In this document: piece after piece, positions 1-6,363 of the stretch
Layout of the letters: every line of letters begins with the position of its first letter
Numbering within the stretch: position 1 is the first letter of the stretch
Assembly: GCA_046597185.1 (NCBI GenBank)
Contig: JBKJLF010000268.1
Span: forward strand, 1-6,670
Length of the DNA: 6,670 bases
From: CAMBDR01 sp046597185
GTDB lineage: Bacteria > Pseudomonadota > Gammaproteobacteria > Burkholderiales > Burkholderiaceae_D
Direction: 5' to 3'
Translations under genes and position numbers: made by a program
Notes under the pieces: generated by a model
The model's input: the letters and a program-made list of their open reading frames with translations, nothing else
The model's database searches: none
What the model was told of the DNA's origin: nothing

Positions 1-626
1 GTAATCCAACCCAGGATGGTCGCTCCATTGATCATGCCAGCAAGTACACCACCAGCCTGGATGTGCATCTCACTTCCGGCGTGTTTAACAAGGCGTTTTG
101 TAACTTGGCCAAAACAAGCGGTTGGGATACCAAAAAAGCGTTCCAGGCCATGGCGCATGCCAATGACATTTACTGGACAGCCACCAGCACTTTTAACGCT
201 GGCGCATGCGGTGTGGAAAAAGCGGCAGCCGATTTGGGCTATTCTGTTGCGAATGTGACTGCGGCATTTAGTTCGGTCGGCGTGAGCTGCGCTCCCCTAC
301 CACCGCCACCTACCAAAGTGTTGACCAGCGGCGTTTCAACCAGTGTGACGCTGCCATTGGCCGGCCAACAGATGTACTCGATCGTGGTGCCAAGTGGCAA
401 AACCAGCCTCACCTTCAAACTCTCCGGCGGCACGGGCAATGGTGATTTGTATGCACGTATCACCACCGCACCAACCACCACGTCGTACACCAAAAAAGCA
501 GCCAACCTTTTTGGTACTAACGCAGAAACCATTACCTATTCCAGCCCGGTAGCCGGCACCTACTATTTATTGGTGAATGCAACCAAAGCCGTGAGCGGTG
601 CAACACTGGTCGCAACAGTTCAGTAA
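1..626 (+). CDS. Secreted M4 (thermolysin/pseudolysin-type) zinc metalloprotease with C-terminal PPC domain, 3' part only
   Basis: Endopeptidase acting outside the cell. The 5' end lies outside the window; the reading frame from base 3 gives 207 residues. Residues 1-96 match the C-terminal helical half of M4 peptidases. The motif DVHLTSG (D20, H22) matches the pseudolysin DVHHSSG motif, whose Asp and His (LasB D221 and H223) assist catalysis. GACG (C69) and VSC (C96) are 27 residues apart, as in the conserved C-terminal disulfide of pseudolysin. The zinc motifs HEXXH and downstream Glu must lie upstream and are not visible. A proline linker (98-103) leads to a pre-peptidase C-terminal (PPC) domain at about 105-205, with the typical GDLYAR and AGTYYLLVNA strands. 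PPC domains are usually removed after secretion or help substrate contact. C33 is an extra cysteine where pseudolysin has a tyrosine. Family assignment is firm; the substrate is unknown. Confidence 0.93.
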   Translation, partial: NPTQDGRSIDHASKYTTSLDVHLTSGVFNKAFCNLAKTSGWDTKKAFQAMAHANDIYWTATSTFNAGACGVEKAAADLGYSVANVTAAFSSVGVSCAPLPPPPTKVLTSGVSTSVTLPLAGQQMYSIVVPSGKTSLTFKLSGGTGNGDLYARITTAPTTTSYTKKAANLFGTNAETITYSSPVAGTYYLLVNATKAVSGATLVATVQ

Positions 627-645
627 TTAAATAAATCATGCCTTG

Positions 646-683
646 AAAAACCCTCCTGCCGCAAAGTCAGGAGGGTTTTTTTT
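646..683 (+). terminator. Intrinsic terminator of the metalloprotease gene
   Basis: An 8-bp GC-rich stem (CCCTCCTG 651-658 with CAGGAGGG 668-675) has a 9-base loop and is flanked by A5 (646-650) and T8 (676-683), which extend the pairing. It lies 20 bases after the protease stop codon. The next start codon is only 19 bases beyond the T-tract. Confidence 0.93.
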
Positions 684-689
684 GAGCTT

Positions 690-702
690 GGAGGAGACAA
701 AC
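690..702 (+). promoter_or_regulatory. Strong Shine-Dalgarno site of the aminopeptidase-propeptide gene
   Basis: GGAGGAG at 690-696 lies six bases before the ATG at 703 and fixes this start. In-frame codons upstream (from 643) run through the terminator and are not a credible start. The GGAGG core is also complementary to the CCTCC of the preceding terminator's 5' arm (652-656). Confidence 0.8.
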
Positions 703-1226
703 ATGTTCGCAAAAAAATTATTGCCGCTATGTGTGGCAGGTGCCTTGGTGGGTGCCTTAATGAGTACCCTGGCTTTCGCAGCCGAAACCGCTGTCGCGGG
801 GAATAAAGTATGGATTACGATTGGTGATGAAGGTTACGCGCAATTGCAAAAGATGCTGCCGGGTAGGCGCGCCGCACAAAGCTCGGTACGCAGCAATGGC
901 AATAAAAAGCGGGTTTAGCCACGCAGGAAAAAATTCATCTGGTTCAAGTTGAAGAGAGCCAATTATTGAATTTGTCTGCCAGATTGCATAGTGAATTACA
1001 CCGTTGCGGCGGCTTTGCATTTCACCCAAATAAAGCCGATGGCCAACTGGCTTTGGCGGGTACGCCCGTAAATACGCTGGCAGCAATTCGCCCCAACTAT
1101 GTGCTGGACAACCAGACTGCCGTGAATGCCATGCTGCCGACTATGCAAGCGAGCAATATTGCGCAAACCATTACGGATTTATCGACCGGTTTTGTGAATC
1201 GTTACTTGACTTACACGGCGCAGTAA
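703..1226 (+). pseudogene. Orphan N-terminal propeptide of an M28 leucyl aminopeptidase, frameshifted and without catalytic domain
   Basis: Frame 1 (703-918, 71 codons) encodes a signal peptide (KK, hydrophobic 6-23, likely cleavage AFA|AE after residue 26), then KVWITIGDEGYAQLQKMLPG. It ends early at TAG 916-918. The same protein continues in the next frame from about 906 (KAGLATQEKIHLVQVEES, LSARLHSELHRCGGF, YVLDNQTAVNAMLP, ASNIAQTI, FVNRYLTYTAQ) to TAA 1224-1226. These segments are recognisable as the propeptide of secreted bacterial M28 leucyl aminopeptidases, which normally keeps the zinc enzyme folded and inactive. Restoring one A in the A5 run at 904-908 joins both halves into one 174-residue protein. 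The zinc-binding catalytic domain that should follow is missing: bases 1227-1297 show no trace of it in any + frame. It may be a decaying remnant, or a free-standing inhibitor-like propeptide with a sequencing error. The intact signal peptide and Shine-Dalgarno site argue for recent function. Confidence 0.75.
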
Positions 1227-1297
1227 GTTGCAGGGTGTTGCCAGCTTGTGTTGTAAAAAGCATGCTTACGTTATAGTTTGTTCGGCTTAAGCGGCAG

Positions 1298-1324
1298 AAA
1301 AAGGGCGGAAATTCCGCCCTTTTT
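1298..1324. terminator. Bidirectional intrinsic terminator between convergent genes
   Basis: Near-perfect palindrome: A5GGGCGGAA (1298-1310) against TTCCGCCCT5 (1312-1324). It gives a GC stem with a T-tract on either strand. It can end the + strand propeptide gene and the - strand LysR gene, whose TGA stop (1326-1324) begins inside the palindrome edge. Confidence 0.9.
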
Positions 1325-2229
1325 CAAGGCGCAATCAATGCGGGTTTCAGCAAATCCAAAAACGCCGCCAACACGGGCGAACCATGCTCACTACGCCAGG
1401 CCAAACCGGTTTCCAGCACCGGGCTGGCACCCGCCAAGGGCAAGTATTCCACCCCAAGCCGCTGCAAATTCGCGACCGATTCTGGCACCAGCGCAATGCC
1501 CATTTGCGCCGCCACCAAATTCACAATGGTATGCATTTGAATCGCTTCCTGCACAATATACGGCGTAATCCCGGCTGCGGCAAAGCAGGTGAGAATATTG
1601 TCGTACAGGGCCGGGGCCAGATGGCGTGGGAAAATGATCAGGCGTTGCTCGCGCAAGCGGGTCAGCGATACCGGGCGCTCAGCGTATTGCGCGGCCAGGG
1701 CGCTGGGCAGGGCCAGCAGTAGCGGCTCGCGTATCAGTGGCAGGTAAGTCAATTCTTGTAACACCGTTTCAGGCAAGGGCGGGATGATAAAGCCAGCGTC
1801 GATTTGCCCCAGGCGCAACTGTTCAAATTGCCAATCGCTGGTGGCTTCGCGCAGGGTGATTTGCACTTGCGGGTATTGGGCGCGAAAGCGTACCAACAAA
1901 TTGGGCAGCAAGCCGGTGCCCGCCGTGCTGACAAAGGCCAGGCTCAAACTCCCCACCGCGCCATTGGCCGCTTGCGCCACCAGTTGCGGTAAGGATTGCG
2001 CATGCGCCAGCAAGCGGCGCGCCTCCGGCAACAGCGCGCTGCCCGCCGCCGTGAGGTGTACGCTGCGCTTGGTGCGAATAAACAACGCATGCCCCAATTG
2101 AGCTTCCAGATTTAAAATGCTCTGCGACAACGGCGGTTGCGACATATGCAGGCGCGTGGCGGCGCGGCCAAAGTGTAATTCTTCCGCTACCGCCACAAAA
2201 TGGCGAAATTGACGCAGTTCGGCAGACAT
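1324..2229 (-). CDS. LysR-family transcriptional regulator, divergent from ilvD (probable ilvD regulator)
   Basis: DNA-binding regulator of 301 residues, the usual LysR length. The N-terminal winged helix-turn-helix spans about residues 4-62, with the helix-turn-helix signature AATRLHMSQPPLSQSI near 23-38 and the wing FIRTKRSVHLTAAG at 50-63. A linker helix (about 63-90) precedes the periplasmic-binding-protein-like effector domain (about 92-295). That domain opens with GSLSLAFVSTAG, where S101/T102 sit at the usual effector-contact position of the CbnR/BenM group. The ATG at 2229 has AAGGAAG (2239-2233) upstream as ribosome binding site. It is divergent from ilvD across 125 bp. LysR proteins typically activate the divergent gene and repress themselves, and a LysR gene, ilvR, divergent from ilvD has been described in Caulobacter. 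The effector cannot be read from the sequence; control of ilvD is inferred from position. Confidence 0.93.
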   Translation of the reverse strand: MSAELRQFRHFVAVAEELHFGRAATRLHMSQPPLSQSILNLEAQLGHALFIRTKRSVHLTAAGSALLPEARRLLAHAQSLPQLVAQAANGAVGSLSLAFVSTAGTGLLPNLLVRFRAQYPQVQITLREATSDWQFEQLRLGQIDAGFIIPPLPETVLQELTYLPLIREPLLLALPSALAAQYAERPVSLTRLREQRLIIFPRHLAPALYDNILTCFAAAGITPYIVQEAIQMHTIVNLVAAQMGIALVPESVANLQRLGVEYLPLAGASPVLETGLAWRSEHGSPVLAAFLDLLKPALIAP

Positions 2230-2257
2230 GAGCTTCCTTGAGGGTTAATGAAACGCA

Positions 2258-2280
2258 ATTAAGATGAAAGTCATCTTAAT
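2258..2280. promoter_or_regulatory. Perfect inverted repeat, candidate LysR operator for ilvD
   Basis: Arms ATTAAGATGA (2258-2267) and TCATCTTAAT (2271-2280) are perfect reverse complements around a 3-base centre. The centre (2269) is about 65 bp upstream of the start predicted from the promoter at 2299-2327, matching the usual position of LysR recognition sites. The strict T-N11-A motif is not present at the symmetric positions (G and C instead). The repeat also lies in the presumed leader or promoter of the LysR gene, so it could mediate self-repression. Confidence 0.55.
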
Positions 2281-2299
2281 ACGACGCAAAAAACGTATT
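2278..2299. promoter_or_regulatory. Second, shorter inverted repeat next to the ilvD promoter
   Basis: AATACG (2278-2283) and CGTATT (2294-2299) are perfect reverse complements separated by 10 bases. The repeat overlaps the end of the first and reaches the putative -35 box. This is where a lower-affinity LysR activation site would be expected. Six-base arms can occur by chance, so support is modest. Confidence 0.35.
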
Positions 2300-2327
2300 T
2301 TACATCTTTCTGAGAACAAGGTAAGCT
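2299..2327 (+). promoter_or_regulatory. Putative sigma70 promoter of ilvD
   Basis: TTTACA (2299-2304) matches the -35 consensus at five of six positions. After a 17-base spacer, TAAGCT (2322-2327) is a weak -10 box that keeps the key T, A and final T. A start near 2334 would leave a leader of about 20 bases. A poor -10 box is common at promoters that need an activator. Found by eye only. Confidence 0.4.
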
Positions 2328-2354
2328 TCATCTCATTCGAACAAAGGAGTTTTT

Positions 2355-4040
2355 ATGACCGATCAAGCCAAATTCAATCGCCGCTCCAAAACCATCACGC
2401 AAGGGGTGGCGCGCAGCCCGAACCGTTCCATGTATTACGCCATGGGTTATCAAAAGGAAGATTTCGACAAACCCATGATCGGCGTCGCCAATGGCCATTC
2501 CACCATCACGCCGTGTAATTCCGGCTTGCAAAAGCTGGCCGATATTGCGGTTGCCACGCTGAAAGAAGTGGGTAGCAATCCCCAGGTATTTGGTACGCCC
2601 ACCATTTCGGACGGTATGTCGATGGGCACCGAAGGCATGAAATATTCGCTGATCTCGCGCGAGGTGATTGCCGATTGCATTGAAACCGTGGTCAATGGCC
2701 AGTGGTTGGATGGCTGTGTGGTGATCGGCGGTTGCGACAAAAACATGCCCGGCGGCATGATCGGTTTGGCGCGCACCAATGTGCCCGGCATTTATGTGTA
2801 TGGCGGCACCATCAAGCCCGGCCACTGGAAGGGTAAGGACTTGACCATTGTTTCGGCCTTTGAAGCGGTGGGCGAATTTACCGCCGGGCGTATGAGTCAG
2901 GAAGACTTTGACGGGGTCGAACGCAATGCCTGCCCCTCATCCGGTTCCTGCGGCGGCATGTATACCGCCAATACCATGTCGTCCTCATTTGAAGCGCTGG
3001 GTATGTCGCTGCTGTATTCGTCCACCATGGCCAACCCGGATGATGAAAAAACCGGTTCGGCGGCGCAATCGGCGCGGGTGTTGGTGGAAGCGGTCAAGCG
3101 CGACTTGAAGCCGCGTGACATTATTACCCGTCAATCGATTGAAAACGCAGTAGCCCTGATTATGGCCACGGGCGGCTCGACCAATGCGGTGTTGCATTAC
3201 CTGGCCATTGCGCACGCAGCCGAAGTGGAATGGAATTTGGATGACTTTGAACGGGTGCGCCGCAAGGTGCCGGTGCTGTGTAATTTGAAACCGTCCGGCC
3301 AATACGTGGCGACCGATTTGCACCGCGCCGGCGGTATTCCGCAAGTATTGAAATTATTATTGAACGCGGGCTTATTGTTTGGCGATTGCATCACCATTAC
3401 CGGCCGCACCTTGGCGCAAGAACTGGAAGGCGTGCCGGATCAACCAGCTAGTGGGCAAGATGTGATTATGCCGATGGATAAAGCGCTGTACAAAGAAGGC
3501 CATTTGGCAATTTTGAAGGGCAATCTTTCCAACGAAGGCTGCGTGGCAAAAATCACTGGCCTGAAATTACCGGTCATGACCGGCCCGGCGCGCGTGTTTG
3601 ATGATGAATACAGCGCCATGGATGCAATTTTGGCGGATAAAATCAAGGCGGGCGATGTGTTGGTGATGCGCTACCTCGGCCCCAAAGGCGCACCCGGCAT
3701 GCCGGAAATGCTGGCACCCACTTCTGCTCTAGTGGGTAAAGGTTTGGGCGAATCGGTGGGCTTGATTACTGATGGCCGTTTCTCTGGAGGCACCTGGGGC
3801 ATGGTGGTAGGCCATGTCTCGCCGGAAGCCTTTGCGGGTGGCACGATTGCGCTGGTGCAGGAGGGCGACTCCATTACCATTGATGCGCATAAATTGCTGC
3901 TGCAATTGAATGTGCCGGATGAAGAATTGGCGGCCCGGCGCGCCAAGTGGCAGGCACCTGCGCCGCGTTATACCCGGGGCGTGCTGGCCAAGTTTGCGGC
4001 ACTGACCTCCAGTGCCAGTAAGGGGGCGGTGACGATTTAA
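2355..4040 (+). CDS. ilvD: Dihydroxy-acid dehydratase (EC 4.2.1.9)
   Basis: Converts 2,3-dihydroxy-isovalerate and 2,3-dihydroxy-3-methylvalerate to the 2-oxo acids that precede valine, isoleucine, leucine and pantothenate; cytoplasmic. The 561 residues cover the whole IlvD/Edd fold. Expected iron-sulfur ligands are C54 (TPCNSGL), C127 (GGCDKNMPG) and C199 (GSCGGMYTANTM). Mg-site residues by family analogy are E93, D128, K129 (the carbamylated lysine of the family) and E451 (PGMPEM). S477 in DGRFSGGTWG is the likely catalytic base. The length and N-terminus resemble the shorter IlvD group, of which the characterised plant and mycobacterial members carry a 2Fe-2S cluster, unlike the longer E. 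coli 4Fe-4S enzyme; that cluster type is inference here. AAGGAG (2344-2349) sits five bases before the ATG. It is transcribed alone, divergent from the LysR gene and convergent with the receptor gene. Confidence 0.98.
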   Translation: MTDQAKFNRRSKTITQGVARSPNRSMYYAMGYQKEDFDKPMIGVANGHSTITPCNSGLQKLADIAVATLKEVGSNPQVFGTPTISDGMSMGTEGMKYSLISREVIADCIETVVNGQWLDGCVVIGGCDKNMPGGMIGLARTNVPGIYVYGGTIKPGHWKGKDLTIVSAFEAVGEFTAGRMSQEDFDGVERNACPSSGSCGGMYTANTMSSSFEALGMSLLYSSTMANPDDEKTGSAAQSARVLVEAVKRDLKPRDIITRQSIENAVALIMATGGSTNAVLHYLAIAHAAEVEWNLDDFERVRRKVPVLCNLKPSGQYVATDLHRAGGIPQVLKLLLNAGLLFGDCITITGRTLAQELEGVPDQPASGQDVIMPMDKALYKEGHLAILKGNLSNEGCVAKITGLKLPVMTGPARVFDDEYSAMDAILADKIKAGDVLVMRYLGPKGAPGMPEMLAPTSALVGKGLGESVGLITDGRFSGGTWGMVVGHVSPEAFAGGTIALVQEGDSITIDAHKLLLQLNVPDEELAARRAKWQAPAPRYTRGVLAKFAALTSSASKGAVTI

Positions 4041-4052
4041 GGTGGTTTATAG

Positions 4053-4108
4053 CATGCCAAGGCGCGGTGTTTGCCTCGCTTTGGCATGGGATGAAATTTA
4101 TATTTTTT
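4053..4108 (+). terminator. Possible ilvD terminator hairpin
   Basis: CATGCCAAGGCG (4053-4064) pairs with CGCTTTGGCATG (4077-4088), 12 pairs including one G-U, with a 12-base loop. The only T-run (T6, 4103-4108) lies 14 bases beyond the stem, so it is not a textbook intrinsic terminator. The stem may instead protect the 3' end of the mRNA. It sits between two convergent genes. Confidence 0.45.
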
Positions 4109-4128
4109 AAAGTTATTGGTATAAATTT

Positions 4129-6306
4129 TTACAATGAATGATCGATAAGCAGCTTAAATACAGGGTGGGAGGGTGTCACCGTTGAACGGCTGCTATACTC
4201 TGTGTCCTGGTAAATTTGTTCTGCCACCGCAGATTGGTGGAGCGCATTGCCAAGTGAAACCTTTAATTGGGTTGCTTTACTCAGTTTCCAGGTGCTAAAT
4301 AAATCCACAGTGCGCGTGACGCCACTATAACTACTGAGTGATTCCGAGATTTTTACCCTGCCACCATTTTGGAAATTGAAATTAATGCCCATCGTGTGCG
4401 CTTGTGTGCGTTGATAATCAATGCCAAAATTTGCCGTGACAGGGGTCTGATCGGCTAATCGGTTATCCGGGCCGGAAACGCTTTCCAGACGCGACCAATT
4501 TCGTGCTGCATTCAAGCTAAATTCAATTGCGGGCGCATCTTTTAAAAATCTGCCAAGGGGTAATTTTGCGTCCACTTCTATGCCATAAACACGCGCCATG
4601 CCCTGATTTGCGCGGGTATTAATCCAGGCACCATTATTAAAAAATAACTTATCGACCATCACGTTCTTGATGTGCCGTACAAATCCGGAGAAGTTGACTG
4701 TGCCGCCGCCTGTTAAATTATGGTCATAGCCAAGGTCAATGCCCGTAGCCAGTTCGGGTAATAGGCCGGGATTGCCTTGGTAGTCCGGGTTACTGGGGCT
4801 ATTATTATTGTTGACAACTTGCCGATGGGGGGCAAGGTCTCTTGGGCCAGGTGCCTTGTATGTGCGCGACAGTGCCAAACGCACCTGGTCTTTTTCGGTG
4901 CCAGGCACAGTCCATAATGCCTGTAATACCGGGCTAAAGACGCTGGAATTTTTAACCGTATCAATAGCTGAATTTCCGCTCAGTGAAGTGCGTATTCCCT
5001 CCCAGCGTAGGCCAAGGGAAAGCTGTAATGACTTGGCGATATCCCATTCATCCTGCGCATACAGGGCAAAGCGCTTAATTTCCGCCAGAAAGTCTTCACG
5101 AGGCAGCGCGGTGCTGATGCCTGAAATAGCCTGATCGGTTTGCTGCCGGTGCTCGGTACTGTGGACTAATCCACCGTCCCAGCCAAATGCTAAATTATGC
5201 TGATCATTGAGGTGCCACAACAGTTTACCCGTACTGATCAAATTTTTGTCGATAGTGTCATAGATCACATTGCGGATAAAGGGCCGATTGCTTTGTGTCG
5301 TATAACCGTAAAAAAACTGATCCCTGTTTCTATCGTTGTAGTTGACGCCGATCTTTGCATCCAACTTCGTGTCTGGATTGAAGCGATGCGCCCAGCTCAA
5401 ATCACTTTTAAAACCTGATATTTTGACGCGCACTATTGTGTTGTTAATGGGGTAATCGGCCGGTTGCCCTTGCAAGGTATTCTCTGCGATATTGCCAGAT
5501 AAGTTAATATAATTTTGTAATAGTAAGCTTTGCGATGTAACTTGATCCCCGTTGGCCAAGGTCCAATTTAACCTTGGTGCCAAGTTTAGGCGGGTTGAGT
5601 CATGGGCGAAATGTTCGTGATATTGGCGTAGGGTGACCGCGCCATTTGCATCGCGTAGCGTTTCTGTCGTAATCGGGTCGCCCTCGCTATGCCCGCGATT
5701 GACATTGCCATTGAGCGAATAAGAAAAGCCACTGGATTTATCAGCCAGGTCAATCGATAAATTGGGCCTGATATGGCCTGCACTGTGTGTTAAGCCCAAT
5801 TTAATTTGTTTGCGACTCTTTGAGACGATTTTTCGTAACACAATATTGATACTCCCGGCAATTGCTTGCGCACTGGTCTCTGCGCTACTGGAACGTAATA
5901 TCTCGATTCGCTCAATGGATTCGGGTGCCAGGCTATCCAGGCTAAAACTCGGTGAAACCGGATCACCATTGATTGTAATTTGCGTGTAGCCATTGCCTAA
6001 GCCACGTAGGCGTACTTCAGTACCGACAACCGAAATACTGGGCTGGCGTTTTAACACATCCGTTATAGAGGTATCGCCATATTTGACGATCTCGTCGCGA
6101 TTAATCGTAATCTTTCCCGCAGTGTCATCCTGTTTTTTAACCACACCGCGAGAGGTTAAAACCTCAACGGTTTGAGGCGGCGATTCGTTTTTCTGTTCCT
6201 GTGCTGTCGCAATGGGCAACGAAATAACCGGGTAGGAAATCAAGATCAGTTTTTTCAAAAAGCTGCGGGGAAAGCTTTTCTTGGGGGGGCGTGAGCTAAT
6301 TGCCAT
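4129..6306 (-). CDS. TonB-dependent outer-membrane receptor
   Basis: Energy-coupled importer of the outer membrane; the ligand cannot be told from the sequence. With the ATG at 6306 it has 725 residues. A signal peptide covers 1-35 (KKSFPRSFLKK, hydrophobic 20-33, cleavage ATA|QE). A TonB-box-like TVEVL follows at 46-50. The plug domain spans about 60-158, with ITDVLKRQPSISV, VRLRGLGNGYTQITINGDP, SIERIEILRSSSAE and AGSINIVLRK. The remaining 565 residues alternate in the manner of a 22-strand barrel, with aromatic-rich strands such as FALYAQDEWDI and LRLSL-like segments, and SRTYKAPGPRDLAPH near residue 490. The C-terminus ends in Leu rather than the usual Phe or Trp, though alternate hydrophobic residues (F, L, I) precede it. 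An in-frame TTG (6321) and ATG (6318) upstream were rejected because only the ATG at 6306 has a good Shine-Dalgarno site. Composition is more A+T-rich than ilvD. Confidence 0.95.
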   Translation of the reverse strand: MAISSRPPKKSFPRSFLKKLILISYPVISLPIATAQEQKNESPPQTVEVLTSRGVVKKQDDTAGKITINRDEIVKYGDTSITDVLKRQPSISVVGTEVRLRGLGNGYTQITINGDPVSPSFSLDSLAPESIERIEILRSSSAETSAQAIAGSINIVLRKIVSKSRKQIKLGLTHSAGHIRPNLSIDLADKSSGFSYSLNGNVNRGHSEGDPITTETLRDANGAVTLRQYHEHFAHDSTRLNLAPRLNWTLANGDQVTSQSLLLQNYINLSGNIAENTLQGQPADYPINNTIVRVKISGFKSDLSWAHRFNPDTKLDAKIGVNYNDRNRDQFFYGYTTQSNRPFIRNVIYDTIDKNLISTGKLLWHLNDQHNLAFGWDGGLVHSTEHRQQTDQAISGISTALPREDFLAEIKRFALYAQDEWDIAKSLQLSLGLRWEGIRTSLSGNSAIDTVKNSSVFSPVLQALWTVPGTEKDQVRLALSRTYKAPGPRDLAPHRQVVNNNNSPSNPDYQGNPGLLPELATGIDLGYDHNLTGGGTVNFSGFVRHIKNVMVDKLFFNNGAWINTRANQGMARVYGIEVDAKLPLGRFLKDAPAIEFSLNAARNWSRLESVSGPDNRLADQTPVTANFGIDYQRTQAHTMGINFNFQNGGRVKISESLSSYSGVTRTVDLFSTWKLSKATQLKVSLGNALHQSAVAEQIYQDTEYSSRSTVTPSHPVFKLLIDHSL

Positions 6307-6318
6307 TAAAATCTCCAT
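6304..6318 (-). promoter_or_regulatory. Ribosome binding site that sets the receptor start
   Basis: On the - strand GGAG (6316-6313) lies six bases before the ATG at 6306-6304. The alternative starts (TTG 6321, ATG 6318) have only a C- and A-rich stretch upstream with no Shine-Dalgarno match, and they would put five extra residues before the signal peptide. Confidence 0.75.
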
Positions 6319-6363
6319 CAATTATTGGGGTTGGTTTTTTTAACTAATTATGTTATTAAAATA

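Noticed and set aside
898..912. Programmed -1 frameshift as the default reading
   Set aside because: T AAA AAG does not allow proper re-pairing of the P-site codon (AAA to UAA), and I see no stimulatory element, so loss of one A is the simpler explanation.
757..1086. Antisense frame of 109 codons over the propeptide gene
   Set aside because: The + strand explains this stretch through two recognisable halves of the M28 propeptide, and the antisense protein resembles nothing.
966..1226. Separate small gene starting with TTG at 966
   Set aside because: No ribosome binding site precedes it. The same frame extends upstream to about 906 with conserved propeptide residues, so it is the second half of the frameshifted gene.
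1278..1568. Proline-rich + strand frame across the LysR gene's 3' end
   Set aside because: It crosses the bidirectional terminator and lies antisense to conserved LysR codons.
2328..2825. Open frame of 165 codons antisense to ilvD
   Set aside because: It lies opposite strongly conserved ilvD codons, is His- and Gly-rich as expected from the complementary frame, and lacks a ribosome binding site. It is a shadow of ilvD, like the antisense frames at 2985-3344 and 3671-3946.
6307..6321. Longer receptor reading frame beginning at TTG 6321 or ATG 6318
   Set aside because: Neither has a Shine-Dalgarno site, while the ATG at 6306 has GGAG at ideal spacing and gives a normal signal peptide.
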